This document shows, in pieces, positions 6,629 through 12,608 of a DNA stretch of 12,663 nucleotides (its first letter is position 1; each line of letters opens with the position of its first letter). A program made the position numbers and the translations under genes. The notes beneath the pieces are model-generated. The model was not told the DNA's origin. It saw only the letters and a program-made list of their open reading frames with translations, and ran no database searches. This stretch comes from an uncultured Mycoplasmatota bacterium (lineage in GTDB: Bacteria > Bacillota_I > Bacilli_A > RF39 > UBA660), in contig CAMGAM010000025.1 of the NCBI GenBank assembly GCA_946007485.1, forward strand, positions 1 to 12,663, written 5' to 3'.

Positions 6629-7250
6629 AGAATATTTAGATACTTGTAAAAAATATTTAGGTACTAGAGAGGGAACTGCTAAACATAGAAAAATAGTTGA
6701 TATGTTCAATTCTTCTAAATTGAAAACATTTCCTATTTCTTACAATGATGCTTGGTGTTCTGCATACATATCAGCTATGGCAATAGAATCTGGATGCGCT
6801 GATATTATCCCTATTTCAGCAAATTGTGATGAAATGTACAAAAAAGGTGTTGTAATGGGAATTGCAATTCCTAAAGATAAATGGATTCCTAAAATGGGAG
6901 ACATTGTATTTTATGATTGGAATTTAAACGGAGAACTAGACCATGTGGGCGCTGTTGAAACAATGTCTAAAAACATCATTCACGTTTTAGAGGGTAATAA
7001 AAATAACAGTGTTGCTTATAGAGATATAAATTATAAAAACGCAACTATTACAAAAATTATCAGACCTCGTTATAAAACAAGTAGTAATAAAACAAGTAGT
7101 AATAAAAAATCATATAAAAACTATTGCGATACTGCTATTAGAGTGATTAATGGTTATTATGGAAACGGAGACGAACGCAAAAATAAGCTTGAAAAGGAAG
7201 GTTATTCTTACAAAAAGGTTCAAGCAATAGTTGATATTTTATTGAAATGA
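6612..7250 (+). CDS. endolysin: CHAP/NlpC-P60-like peptidase with Cpl-7-like wall-binding repeat
   Basis: This 212-aa lysin should cut peptidoglycan after the holin opens the membrane. The N-terminal peptidase (about 1-152) shows Cys49 in a WCSAY motif, GDIVFYDW (96-103), His111 in DHVGAV and a polar position in EGN (127-129), which together fit the Cys-His catalytic layout of CHAP/NlpC-P60 enzymes. Residues about 156-166 are a short repeated linker (TSSNK twice), encoded by a perfect 15-bp tandem duplication at 7074-7103. The C-terminal part (about 168-212), with VINGYYGNGDERKNKLEKEGY and then a Val-Gln helix, resembles the Cpl-7 (CW_7) repeat that binds Gram-positive walls. There is one repeat, where Cpl-7 itself has three. 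No signal peptide is seen, consistent with holin-dependent export. The start overlaps the holin gene and has AAAGGA upstream. Confidence 0.88.
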   Translation: MAKTSKEYLDTCKKYLGTREGTAKHRKIVDMFNSSKLKTFPISYNDAWCSAYISAMAIESGCADIIPISANCDEMYKKGVVMGIAIPKDKWIPKMGDIVFYDWNLNGELDHVGAVETMSKNIIHVLEGNKNNSVAYRDINYKNATITKIIRPRYKTSSNKTSSNKKSYKNYCDTAIRVINGYYGNGDERKNKLEKEGYSYKKVQAIVDILLK

Positions 7251-7251
7251 C

Positions 7252-7276
7252 AAAAGGGCTATTAATAGCCCTTTTT
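7252..7276. terminator. bidirectional intrinsic terminator between the two convergent units
   Basis: AAAAGGGCTA (7252-7261), loop TTAA, and TAGCCCTTTT (7266-7275) form a perfect palindrome with T runs on both strands. It starts 2 bp after the lysin stop and ends 4 bp before the stop of the leftward 41-aa gene, so it can end both late and early transcripts. Confidence 0.92.
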
Positions 7277-7279
7277 AAA

Positions 7280-7405
7280 TTACCAATTATCATAATAATG
7301 TGGTAAACAATCCGATTTATATTTACATATGAAACAAATATGTGGGCATTGTTTTAATACATATTTTATATATTGTTTTTTAAACCATTTCTTGATTATA
7401 CTCAT
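7280..7405 (-). CDS. 41-aa Cys-rich protein, possible zinc-binding
   Basis: This short gene starts 2 bp after the ATPase stop codon. Its ribosome site AGAGG lies about 8 nt before the ATG, and its TAA is just before the shared terminator. The product has a basic, aromatic N-terminus (MSIIKKWFKKQYIKYVLKQ), then four Cys in a C-x3-C-x2-C-x5-C pattern (C20, C24, C27, C33) with His22 and His36, which could bind one metal ion. It ends in an aromatic tail (HYYDNW). I do not recognise the family. Start signal, tight spacing and filled gene-to-terminator gap argue that it is real. It could be a regulator or small host-directed factor, but nothing here shows which. Confidence 0.65.
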   Translation of the reverse strand: MSIIKKWFKKQYIKYVLKQCPHICFICKYKSDCLPHYYDNW

Positions 7406-7407
7406 AT

Positions 7408-8502
7408 CTATTTTACCTCTTTTCCACACCACAATAAATAATTTCTAACAATTTCACCAACATCATTATCTTGATAAAATACTTTATCTTTAGCAAAATA
7501 TAATGCAATCTTTTTTTCCAATTCTGTTGTTGGTTTATTTATTTTCCTTTTCCAGTTAGGGAGTGGTTTATATTCCGTACTATAAACTAAATCTTTTTCT
7601 ATGTCTTTTATAGGTGATGTTTTTCTGTGTATGAAAGTAAAATTATTATTATCTTTCATAATTATTTCACATTGTAATATTTCCCCATCAAATATTATAA
7701 AATATGTGAATTTTATATCTTTAGGAGCGTATTTAATAGGACAATGGGGGTATATATTTACTTCCCATGCTCCACCAGTTATCATGCTTAGTTTAGGATT
7801 ATCAAAAGCAAAATATGTATCTGATTCTTTACCTTGTTTATTAGGTTTACAGTACTCTACTGCCACTTTTAAATCACTATTACCATATGTGTATATGTCT
7901 ATATCACCAACATTCATATCTTTTATATGACGCAATCCCATTTCATTGAAATATGGACAATATTTATTTACGGTATTACCTAGCATGAAAATTTTTACAT
8001 TTTTTCTATGCCTTATTATTGTGCTCAAAACATTCATAAATAAGATAAATTCATCTGGTAAATACATCGTTCTGGTTAAAAATTCATCAAATAAAATTGT
8101 TGTTATTTCTGGATATGATGTGCTTTTATCGTGCTCCATTGAACCCAACGCAAATCCATAGGCAATAGGTTTTTCAAGTAATGTACGTTCATCTTTTTCA
8201 TTATATTTACACAAGTACCACCTACCAGAATAATAATAAACATCTGTCCATTTGCCATCTGTTAATTTTTCAATTTCGTGATTATTAACTAAAGATTGGT
8301 ACATGGTTGAACCTCTTTTACCTTTAAAATCCTCAGACCATCTACGCACAATAGCTGTTTGCTCACCAGTTTTACAGAATTTTTCTAGTCCGTATTTTAG
8401 TACACTATACGTTTTACCATTTGAACGTTCACCAAAAATTATATTATATTGAGCATCTTTAGATAAAATTGTTTTTAAAGAATAGAATTTTTGTTTAAAC
8501 AT
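7408..8502 (-). CDS. DNA packaging ATPase (phi29 gp16-like)
   Basis: This 364-aa protein is slightly longer than phi29 gp16 (332 aa). It should form the ring motor that drives DNA into the prohead using ATP. Walker A is FGERSNGKT (about 23-31). An arginine-rich strand follows (AIVRRW, 50-55), as in gp16 (YVRRY). Walker B is TILFDEF (135-141), and a polar post-Walker segment (MLGNTVNKYCPYF, about 173-185) matches LSNAVSVVNPYF of gp16. Arg164 or Arg166 before it is a candidate arginine finger. It lies on the leftward strand after the polymerase, whereas phi29 gp16 is a late gene beside the lysis genes. A 16-bp palindrome followed by AAAGAAAGGA precedes the ATG. Confidence 0.9.
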   Translation of the reverse strand: MFKQKFYSLKTILSKDAQYNIIFGERSNGKTYSVLKYGLEKFCKTGEQTAIVRRWSEDFKGKRGSTMYQSLVNNHEIEKLTDGKWTDVYYYSGRWYLCKYNEKDERTLLEKPIAYGFALGSMEHDKSTSYPEITTILFDEFLTRTMYLPDEFILFMNVLSTIIRHRKNVKIFMLGNTVNKYCPYFNEMGLRHIKDMNVGDIDIYTYGNSDLKVAVEYCKPNKQGKESDTYFAFDNPKLSMITGGAWEVNIYPHCPIKYAPKDIKFTYFIIFDGEILQCEIIMKDNNNFTFIHRKTSPIKDIEKDLVYSTEYKPLPNWKRKINKPTTELEKKIALYFAKDKVFYQDNDVGEIVRNYLLWCGKEVK

Positions 8503-8517
8503 TTTATTTTCCTTTCT

Positions 8518-8533
8518 TTCCGTTTAAACGGAA
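8518..8533. repeat. perfect 16-bp palindrome, copy 3 (between polymerase and ATPase)
   Basis: TTCCGTTTAAACGGAA directly follows the polymerase stop codon (8534-8536, leftward) and ends 15 nt before the ATPase ATG, with AAAGAAAGGA between. The layout mirrors the holin copy on the other strand. Confidence 0.9.
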
Positions 8534-10645
8534 TTATAAATATACATCTTGAACATTAGCAATATAATCTGAATATTCTTTTGACAATGAAAGTGAATAA
8601 TCAGATTGAGATAGATGCACAGAAGTCATTTCTTTATAGTATGATTTAATTCCCTTGTAGTCCGTTAAATATCCCTCTTTGCATTCGTCAATATATGTGT
8701 GGGTATTTTTTCCTGTGTATTCTGGTGGTACATATAAAGAATCATTAAAATTTTCAAATACTTTATCTCCATATTTATTTAATAAATATGGAACGCATAC
8801 TTTTTTATTCAGTCCAGAAACAGTTATATTTATTTTTCCATCTTTTTCTACCATATAACGTTTAGCTCCTAAAGTTTTAAATCTTGTATAAGTTCCCTCA
8901 AAATCCCATACCCCTAAAGATTTTTCTTTTCCTTTTATAGTTTTTGGTCTTATACTTTCTTTATCTATGCCATGAAACTCTAACGCTTTTTCCAACATAC
9001 TTGTTATAGTTCTATTATATCTTTCAATATATTCTTTATGAGAATCCATGTTAGTTCCTTTTATAGAATCAGTATCAGAATATATGTAATCTTCTTTAAA
9101 CTCGAATATACCAGTAAATAGATTGCGTCTAGCGTATGCAGTAACCCAAACACCCCACGGAAAAAACATAAATCTTGAATTATCAGAATTATATTTATTT
9201 ATAGCCTTTTCAAAATCTGGAGTTTCTTTTCCCCATTCTTCTATATATGTTAATTCGTCACGTACAATATCCGTAACTGTCATACCATACATAGCATTTA
9301 CCATTTCTTTAGATTTTAGATAATTTACCTCTTCTCCATCAACATCCTTTAATCTTGTTTTATCAACGTATAGCTTTAAAATTGATTTTACAAAATCTGT
9401 TGGTAAATAACCTTTTTTATACCGTATAAAATTAGCAACTCTAAAAGTTTTCCATTTATAACACTTTCTTATAATGAAATAATCTTGTTCTGTTATTGTC
9501 GCATATAAATGTTCACATTGTACTATTCTACCATTATTTACTACTGCTTTTTTTACACCCCAACATCTTGATAATGATAAATAATTCTCATATAAAAATG
9601 TGCTTTCAAGATTCTCTATTTCAATGTCAAATAGACAACAATAACATTTAAGATTTTTCAAAAAATCATCTTTGCTAGTTATATTTACTTTTTCACCTTT
9701 AGACATCGGAAATTTTTCAGCAACCATAACTGTCGGATATGAACTTGTAAAATCTATTGAACCAACATTCTTTATTATTTTACCGACTTCAAAAACATTA
9801 GCATGTGTAAAACCACCCTGAAATGCCCTTTTTAGTTGCTTGTATTCTTCTACGGTTAAAGTTAGATTAGATATTATCTCTCTGTATTTTAAACGTTTAA
9901 AACTCTTTTTATGTGACTTTTTACCGTCATAAAAACAATTATTTCTTACGTAATTTCTTACATATCCTGTTTTTGTTAATGGAATTTTTGCTATATTGCC
10001 ATCATGCTCTATCTTTTCTTGAATGTATGCCATAACTACTTTAACATCATTAATACAATATCCTAACTCTGCATCTGTTAAAGGTGTATTTGAGTGCCTA
10101 AAAAGTGAATAGTCTAAATCACCAACCTTTTTTTCTATTTTGTACTTCATTAGATTTTTTCCTACATTTTCAAGATTATATCCAGATAAAATGTAAGAAC
10201 ATCTAAATTCTATTCCAGAAGTTGTTACTGCGTAAATAGGTTTTCTATTATCAATGGAAAATACTTTTTCCCATTCAAAATGTTTACGCATAAATTGGAA
10301 CTCATATGATAAATTATGCACATATAATATCAATCTATATGTATTACATAATTCTAACATTTCTACAATTTCATTAATAACATTTATAAATTCTTTCCAT
10401 GTTCTGCCTATTAAACATAACCCATTTATACCTAAGGTCCACTCATACATGATAGCAACTTTTTCTTTTCCGTTTAAACGAAAAAAAGATGTTGTTTCTA
10501 TATCGAAAGAACATGGAATATTTATATATGTTATTTTACCCTTTTTTACTGTGTCAATTTCATTTAAAGCGATTCTTAAAAAATCTTTATATTCTGAATA
10601 AATATAATATTTATTCGATTTTAAAAAAGTCTGAAATTGTGCCAT
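8534..10645 (-). CDS. protein-primed family B DNA polymerase
   Basis: This 703-aa polymerase copies both strands from the termini using a terminal protein as primer. The exonuclease comes first: Exo I FDIET (47-51), Exo II HNLSYEF (110-116) and Exo III YCIND (196-200). FQGGFT (275-280) fits the YxGG/A linker motif with Phe for Tyr. Polymerase motifs are A DFTSSYP (298-304), B K446...N450...YG (453-454), C YSDTDS (522-527) and KRY (595-597). The wide motif A-B spacing leaves room for TPR1, and TPR2 should precede motif C. Exo II has Glu115 where phi29 has catalytic Asp66. The ATG has no good ribosome site and lies 35 bp inside the preceding gene, so translational coupling is likely. At 703 aa it is longer than phi29's 572. 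Confidence 0.97.
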   Translation of the reverse strand: MAQFQTFLKSNKYYIYSEYKDFLRIALNEIDTVKKGKITYINIPCSFDIETTSFFRLNGKEKVAIMYEWTLGINGLCLIGRTWKEFINVINEIVEMLELCNTYRLILYVHNLSYEFQFMRKHFEWEKVFSIDNRKPIYAVTTSGIEFRCSYILSGYNLENVGKNLMKYKIEKKVGDLDYSLFRHSNTPLTDAELGYCINDVKVVMAYIQEKIEHDGNIAKIPLTKTGYVRNYVRNNCFYDGKKSHKKSFKRLKYREIISNLTLTVEEYKQLKRAFQGGFTHANVFEVGKIIKNVGSIDFTSSYPTVMVAEKFPMSKGEKVNITSKDDFLKNLKCYCCLFDIEIENLESTFLYENYLSLSRCWGVKKAVVNNGRIVQCEHLYATITEQDYFIIRKCYKWKTFRVANFIRYKKGYLPTDFVKSILKLYVDKTRLKDVDGEEVNYLKSKEMVNAMYGMTVTDIVRDELTYIEEWGKETPDFEKAINKYNSDNSRFMFFPWGVWVTAYARRNLFTGIFEFKEDYIYSDTDSIKGTNMDSHKEYIERYNRTITSMLEKALEFHGIDKESIRPKTIKGKEKSLGVWDFEGTYTRFKTLGAKRYMVEKDGKINITVSGLNKKVCVPYLLNKYGDKVFENFNDSLYVPPEYTGKNTHTYIDECKEGYLTDYKGIKSYYKEMTSVHLSQSDYSLSLSKEYSDYIANVQDVYL
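10468..10483. repeat. imperfect copy of the 16-bp palindrome, inside the polymerase gene
   Basis: TTCCGTTTAAACGAAA differs from the perfect palindrome at one base (A for G at 10481). It encodes part of FFRLNGK near the Exo I motif, so coding constraint may explain it. Confidence 0.4.
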
Positions 10646-11174
10646 AATTTTCTAGTTCCATTTCTTGTTCATACATTTGTGACAAGTTATCATTTATTCT
10701 GCTTATTATTTCATCCTCTGTCTGACCGTCTTTAAGTTCTTCACTAATTTCTTGAAGTGTAACATATTTCAAATTCTTTTCAGCAACAGATGGATTAATG
10801 TCTTTCAATTTCTCGTAGATTTTGAATATTTGTTCTAAGTTATCAGAACTTATGTTTATACCTTTTTCAGATAAACTTTTTTGAACCTCTTTTTTGAACT
10901 GTTTATATCCTTTAAGAGTTGAAGTTTTAGATTGTAAAAAGTTTTTTTCCCTTATATATTCGGCTCTTAACTGATTTATATTTTTCCCCTTAGTTGAGAA
11001 TTTACCGATTTTATTTACATAACGTGAAGCTGGTGTCGAAATTCCTTTTTGCTGTAAACGTTTTAAACGTTTATTTGAAGTACTTGCTAAAGTCTGTACA
11101 ATTTTTCTCAACTGTGGCTTTTTTAGTTTAGAAATTTCTACACTTGATAAATTCAAAAGTTCACTTGTTGTCAC
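10611..11174 (-). CDS. putative terminal protein (replication primer)
   Basis: This 187-aa gene lies directly upstream of the polymerase and overlaps it by 35 bp, the place of gene 3 (terminal protein) relative to gene 2 in phi29. The N-terminal two thirds are basic and helical (KLKKPQLRKIV, SNKRLKRLQQ, GYKQFKKEVQK), fitting DNA and polymerase contacts. The C-terminal third is acidic (about 139-187), as in phi29 terminal protein. A segment RYVNKIGKFSTKGKNINQLR looks like one I recall in other proteins next to such polymerases. The primer residue is probably a Ser, Thr or Tyr near the C-terminus (candidates S158, S165, Y168, Y177, T179, S181), not determined. The GTG start has AAAAAGGGGG upstream and overlaps the stop of the broken HTH gene as GTGA. 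phi29 terminal protein is longer (266 aa). Confidence 0.65.
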   Translation of the reverse strand: MTTSELLNLSSVEISKLKKPQLRKIVQTLASTSNKRLKRLQQKGISTPASRYVNKIGKFSTKGKNINQLRAEYIREKNFLQSKTSTLKGYKQFKKEVQKSLSEKGINISSDNLEQIFKIYEKLKDINPSVAEKNLKYVTLQEISEELKDGQTEDEIISRINDNLSQMYEQEMELENYGTISDFFKIE

Positions 11175-11347
11175 AGTTCAAGCCCCCTTTTTAAGTACCA
11201 TAGTAATATATTCATATTATAGTTTTTACCATTCTCAAACATTGAAATATTAGTTCTGCTATATCATAAGTAATCTGCAACTTGTTGTTGAGAATACCCT
11301 ATCGAACGTCTAAAATTAGCACATTTTCTACCAATAGTTATTTCCAT
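11171..11347 (-). pseudogene. XRE/Cro-type HTH regulator interrupted by an in-frame TGA
   Basis: The frame starts at ATG 11347 after a strong ribosome site (GAAAGGCGG). It reads 27 residues ending SIGYSQQQVADYL, meets TGA at 11264-11266, then continues in the same frame for 30 residues (YSRTNISMFENGKNYNM and on) to a TGA at 11171-11173. Both parts together form a classic XRE helix-turn-helix, where the broken position is usually Gly (L-G-Y-S-R), so one base change GGA to TGA would explain it. The final stop overlaps the terminal-protein GTG start as GTGA, so the original gene was tightly coupled to replication genes. No other frame change is seen, so the damage is recent, a sequencing error, or functional readthrough. 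At 58 aa it would be just the DNA-binding domain. Confidence 0.75.
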
Positions 11348-11366
11348 AATTACCGCCTTTCAAATA

Positions 11367-11390
11367 TAGCCCCTCTATAAAGAGGGGCTA
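11367..11390 (-). terminator. GC-rich hairpin, weak terminator or attenuator
   Basis: TAGCCCCTCT (11367-11376) and AGAGGGGCTA (11381-11390) form a perfect 10-bp stem with a 4-nt loop, by far the most GC-rich structure in this region. Reading leftward, it is followed by TATTTG rather than a long T run, so termination would be partial. It separates the SSB-like and HTH genes and could reduce transcription into terminal protein, polymerase and ATPase, or serve as an RNA processing or stability element. Confidence 0.65.
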
Positions 11391-11395
11391 ATAAT

Positions 11396-11701
11396 TTACT
11401 CGAAATCATCAAGAGTATGGTCGATATAATCCTCATAAGATGTTACTGCGGAAACCCATAAAACGTGTTTTACACCTGTTTCACCATCTTCATTTTCCCA
11501 ATTCTCTTTTACAAGATTAGCATTTTTCTTTTCAATATTTGCTACTATTGGAAGTTCTTTAGGAACTTCCACCCCAGTTCTAAATTTAATCTGTACCGAA
11601 ATAACCTCACCAGTTTTCATGTTGGTAATTCTTGAAAGATACGTTGTGAATGGTTTACCATCCTTGTTTGTTCTCTGTTTTCCAAATACTTCTAACCTCA
11701 T
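11396..11701 (-). CDS. putative single-stranded DNA-binding protein
   Basis: This 101-aa early protein is beta-rich and has an acidic C-terminal tail ending DHTLDDFE, the kind of tail that many SSB proteins use to contact replication partners. Its N-terminal part (MRLEVFGKQRTNKDGKPFTTYLSRI) and the segment VLWVSAV look like OB-fold strands, and I recall similar sequences labelled SSB in small gut phages. The position between the first early genes and the terminal-protein and polymerase genes fits a role like phi29 p5 (124 aa), which coats displaced strands. AAAGGAGA precedes the ATG. The call rests on pattern memory and context, so another small DNA-binding or inhibitor function remains possible. 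Confidence 0.6.
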   Translation of the reverse strand: MRLEVFGKQRTNKDGKPFTTYLSRITNMKTGEVISVQIKFRTGVEVPKELPIVANIEKKNANLVKENWENEDGETGVKHVLWVSAVTSYEDYIDHTLDDFE

Positions 11702-11714
11702 TTTTTAATCTCCT

Positions 11715-12410
11715 TTAATTGTTTAAATTTTTAACAGTTTTCCTTATATGTTTAACAACCTCGTTTAAGTTGTCAAATCCAAACTTAATATCATCTACGA
11801 ATATACAATCTTTATATATTTCAATAGTAGATACTGCTTTTCTCAAATCTGTTTCTATTTCTGCTTCTGTTTCTATTTCTGTTTCTGTTTCTGTTTCTGT
11901 TTCTGGTTCTGTTTCTTCTGTATCTGTTTCCGTTTCTTCTGTCTCTGTTTCTTCTTTCTCTAACAACTTAGTATTTGCTACAAGTTCTTTAATTTCCTTT
12001 ACAGTCATAGAATAATTCAAATCACCAGTACTTAATAATAATTTAATTGTTTCTTTTCCTAAAGGAAGTAATTTCTCTAACTGTGTTAAGGTAAAATCCT
12101 CATCTGTTTTTGAATTTGCAAATATTGTTTTATAAATAGGTACACAACCATCAATCTCTAAATTAACATAACTTTTTCCAATTTTTACCATTGTATATGC
12201 AGTAGATTTTTTATAGTTAAATGTACTCATTAACCATTCCTGTGCTGACTTGAACCCATCATCTTTATAAGATTCTGACTTCGCAACCTCACCAGAAATA
12301 CCTGCTACGCTAATTAAAGACTGATTAACATTTTTCTGTAATCTGATAATTTCCTCTGTTGCTTTCGCTAATGACTGATTTTCAAATTTCTTTGTAGTTA
12401 ATTCGTTCAT
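11715..12410 (-). CDS. putative DNA-binding protein with Thr-Glu repeat linker
   Basis: This 231-aa protein begins at ATG 12410, behind AAAAGGAG. A longer frame from 12470 would read through the palindrome and ribosome site and is rejected. Residues 1-145 are helical. The part DGFKSAQEWLMSTFNYKKS then TAYTMVKIGKSY (about 51-82) looks like a helix-turn-helix of the kind found in ParB-like and DUF3102-like phage proteins. TLTQLEKLLPL (107-117) and MTVKEIKELV (135-144) resemble the later helices of such proteins. Residues about 152-188 are a Glu-Thr repeat, and about 190-231 form a small alpha/beta C-terminal domain. As an early gene behind a palindrome copy, it could be the regulator or origin/terminus binder (phi29 p4 or p6 role), but no homology to either is seen. 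Confidence 0.6.
   Translation of the reverse strand: MNELTTKKFENQSLAKATEEIIRLQKNVNQSLISVAGISGEVAKSESYKDDGFKSAQEWLMSTFNYKKSTAYTMVKIGKSYVNLEIDGCVPIYKTIFANSKTDEDFTLTQLEKLLPLGKETIKLLLSTGDLNYSMTVKEIKELVANTKLLEKEETETEETETDTEETEPETETETETEIETEAEIETDLRKAVSTIEIYKDCIFVDDIKFGFDNLNEVVKHIRKTVKNLNN
11876..11905. repeat. hexanucleotide microsatellite (TTTCTG x5)
   Basis: Five perfect TTTCTG units sit inside a longer degenerate tract (about 11848-11960). On the coding strand they encode alternating Glu and Thr. Because units are 6 bp, slippage would change linker length by two residues without shifting frame. Confidence 0.9.
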
Positions 12411-12429
12411 AATCTTTCTCCTTTTCTCT

Positions 12430-12445
12430 TTCCGTTTAAACGGAA
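12430..12445. repeat. perfect 16-bp palindrome, copy 4 (early leader)
   Basis: TTCCGTTTAAACGGAA lies between the 24-aa gene and the putative DNA-binding gene, 19 nt before the ATG. As at the holin and ATPase copies, it is followed in coding direction by AAAG and a purine-rich ribosome site. Confidence 0.9.
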
Positions 12446-12450
12446 AATTT

Positions 12451-12525
12451 TTAGTTTTTTCTATTATCAATCGCTTCTGCTATGTAAGCAATTAATAAAC
12501 CTACGCATAAACCTAAACCAAACAT
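12451..12525 (-). CDS. 24-aa membrane micropeptide
   Basis: This is the first reading frame after the strong early promoter. It encodes a hydrophobic stretch (MFGLGLCVGLLIAYIAEAI, about residues 1-19) and a short charged tail (DNRKN), a typical single-pass membrane micropeptide. The ribosome site GGGAAAGGAAG lies about 8 nt before ATG 12525, and the expected transcript would start about 26 nt upstream, giving a normal leader. phi29 uses small early membrane proteins (p1, p16.7) to anchor replication, but no similarity is evident at this size. It could also act as a host-membrane effector or merely as a leader peptide. Confidence 0.6.
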   Translation of the reverse strand: MFGLGLCVGLLIAYIAEAIDNRKN

Positions 12526-12557
12526 ATTATTTACTTCCTTTCCCTATCTTCAATTAT

Positions 12558-12586
12558 ATTGTATCACACTAAAAACCATATGTCAA
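12558..12586 (-). promoter_or_regulatory. strong sigma-A early promoter
   Basis: Reading leftward, a perfect -35 box TTGACA (12581-12586) and -10 box TACAAT (12558-12563) are 17 bp apart, with a TGn extended -10 (TGATACAAT). Transcription should start near 12551, just ahead of the 24-aa gene, and drive all leftward genes. It is the best promoter match in the window, and needs no activator, as suits an early promoter. Confidence 0.92.
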
Positions 12587-12608
12587 GCATTTTATCAAAT
12601 TCTAAATC

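Noticed and set aside
7601..8161. Rightward frames opposite the packaging ATPase gene
   Set aside because: They lie entirely within a gene with Walker motifs, lack ribosome sites and have no coherent domain.
9887..9902. Palindrome TTTTAAACGTTTAAAA in the polymerase gene and similar AAACGTTT pairs at 11056-11072
   Set aside because: They share only an AT-rich core with the intergenic palindrome and are explained by codons for Lys-Arg-Leu-Lys type sequences.
11264..11266. TGA read as a sense codon (altered genetic code)
   Set aside because: Portal, lower collar, capsid, knob N-terminal and lysin genes all end in TGA at sensible places, and Trp is coded by TGG throughout.
11719..12015. Rightward Ser/Val repeat frame opposite the DNA-binding gene
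   Set aside because: It is the complement of the Thr-Glu microsatellite and shows no start signal; the leftward gene has a good one.
12411..12470. Longer start of the DNA-binding gene at 12470
   Set aside because: It would translate the 16-bp palindrome and the ribosome site. ATG 12410 directly follows AAAAGGAG.
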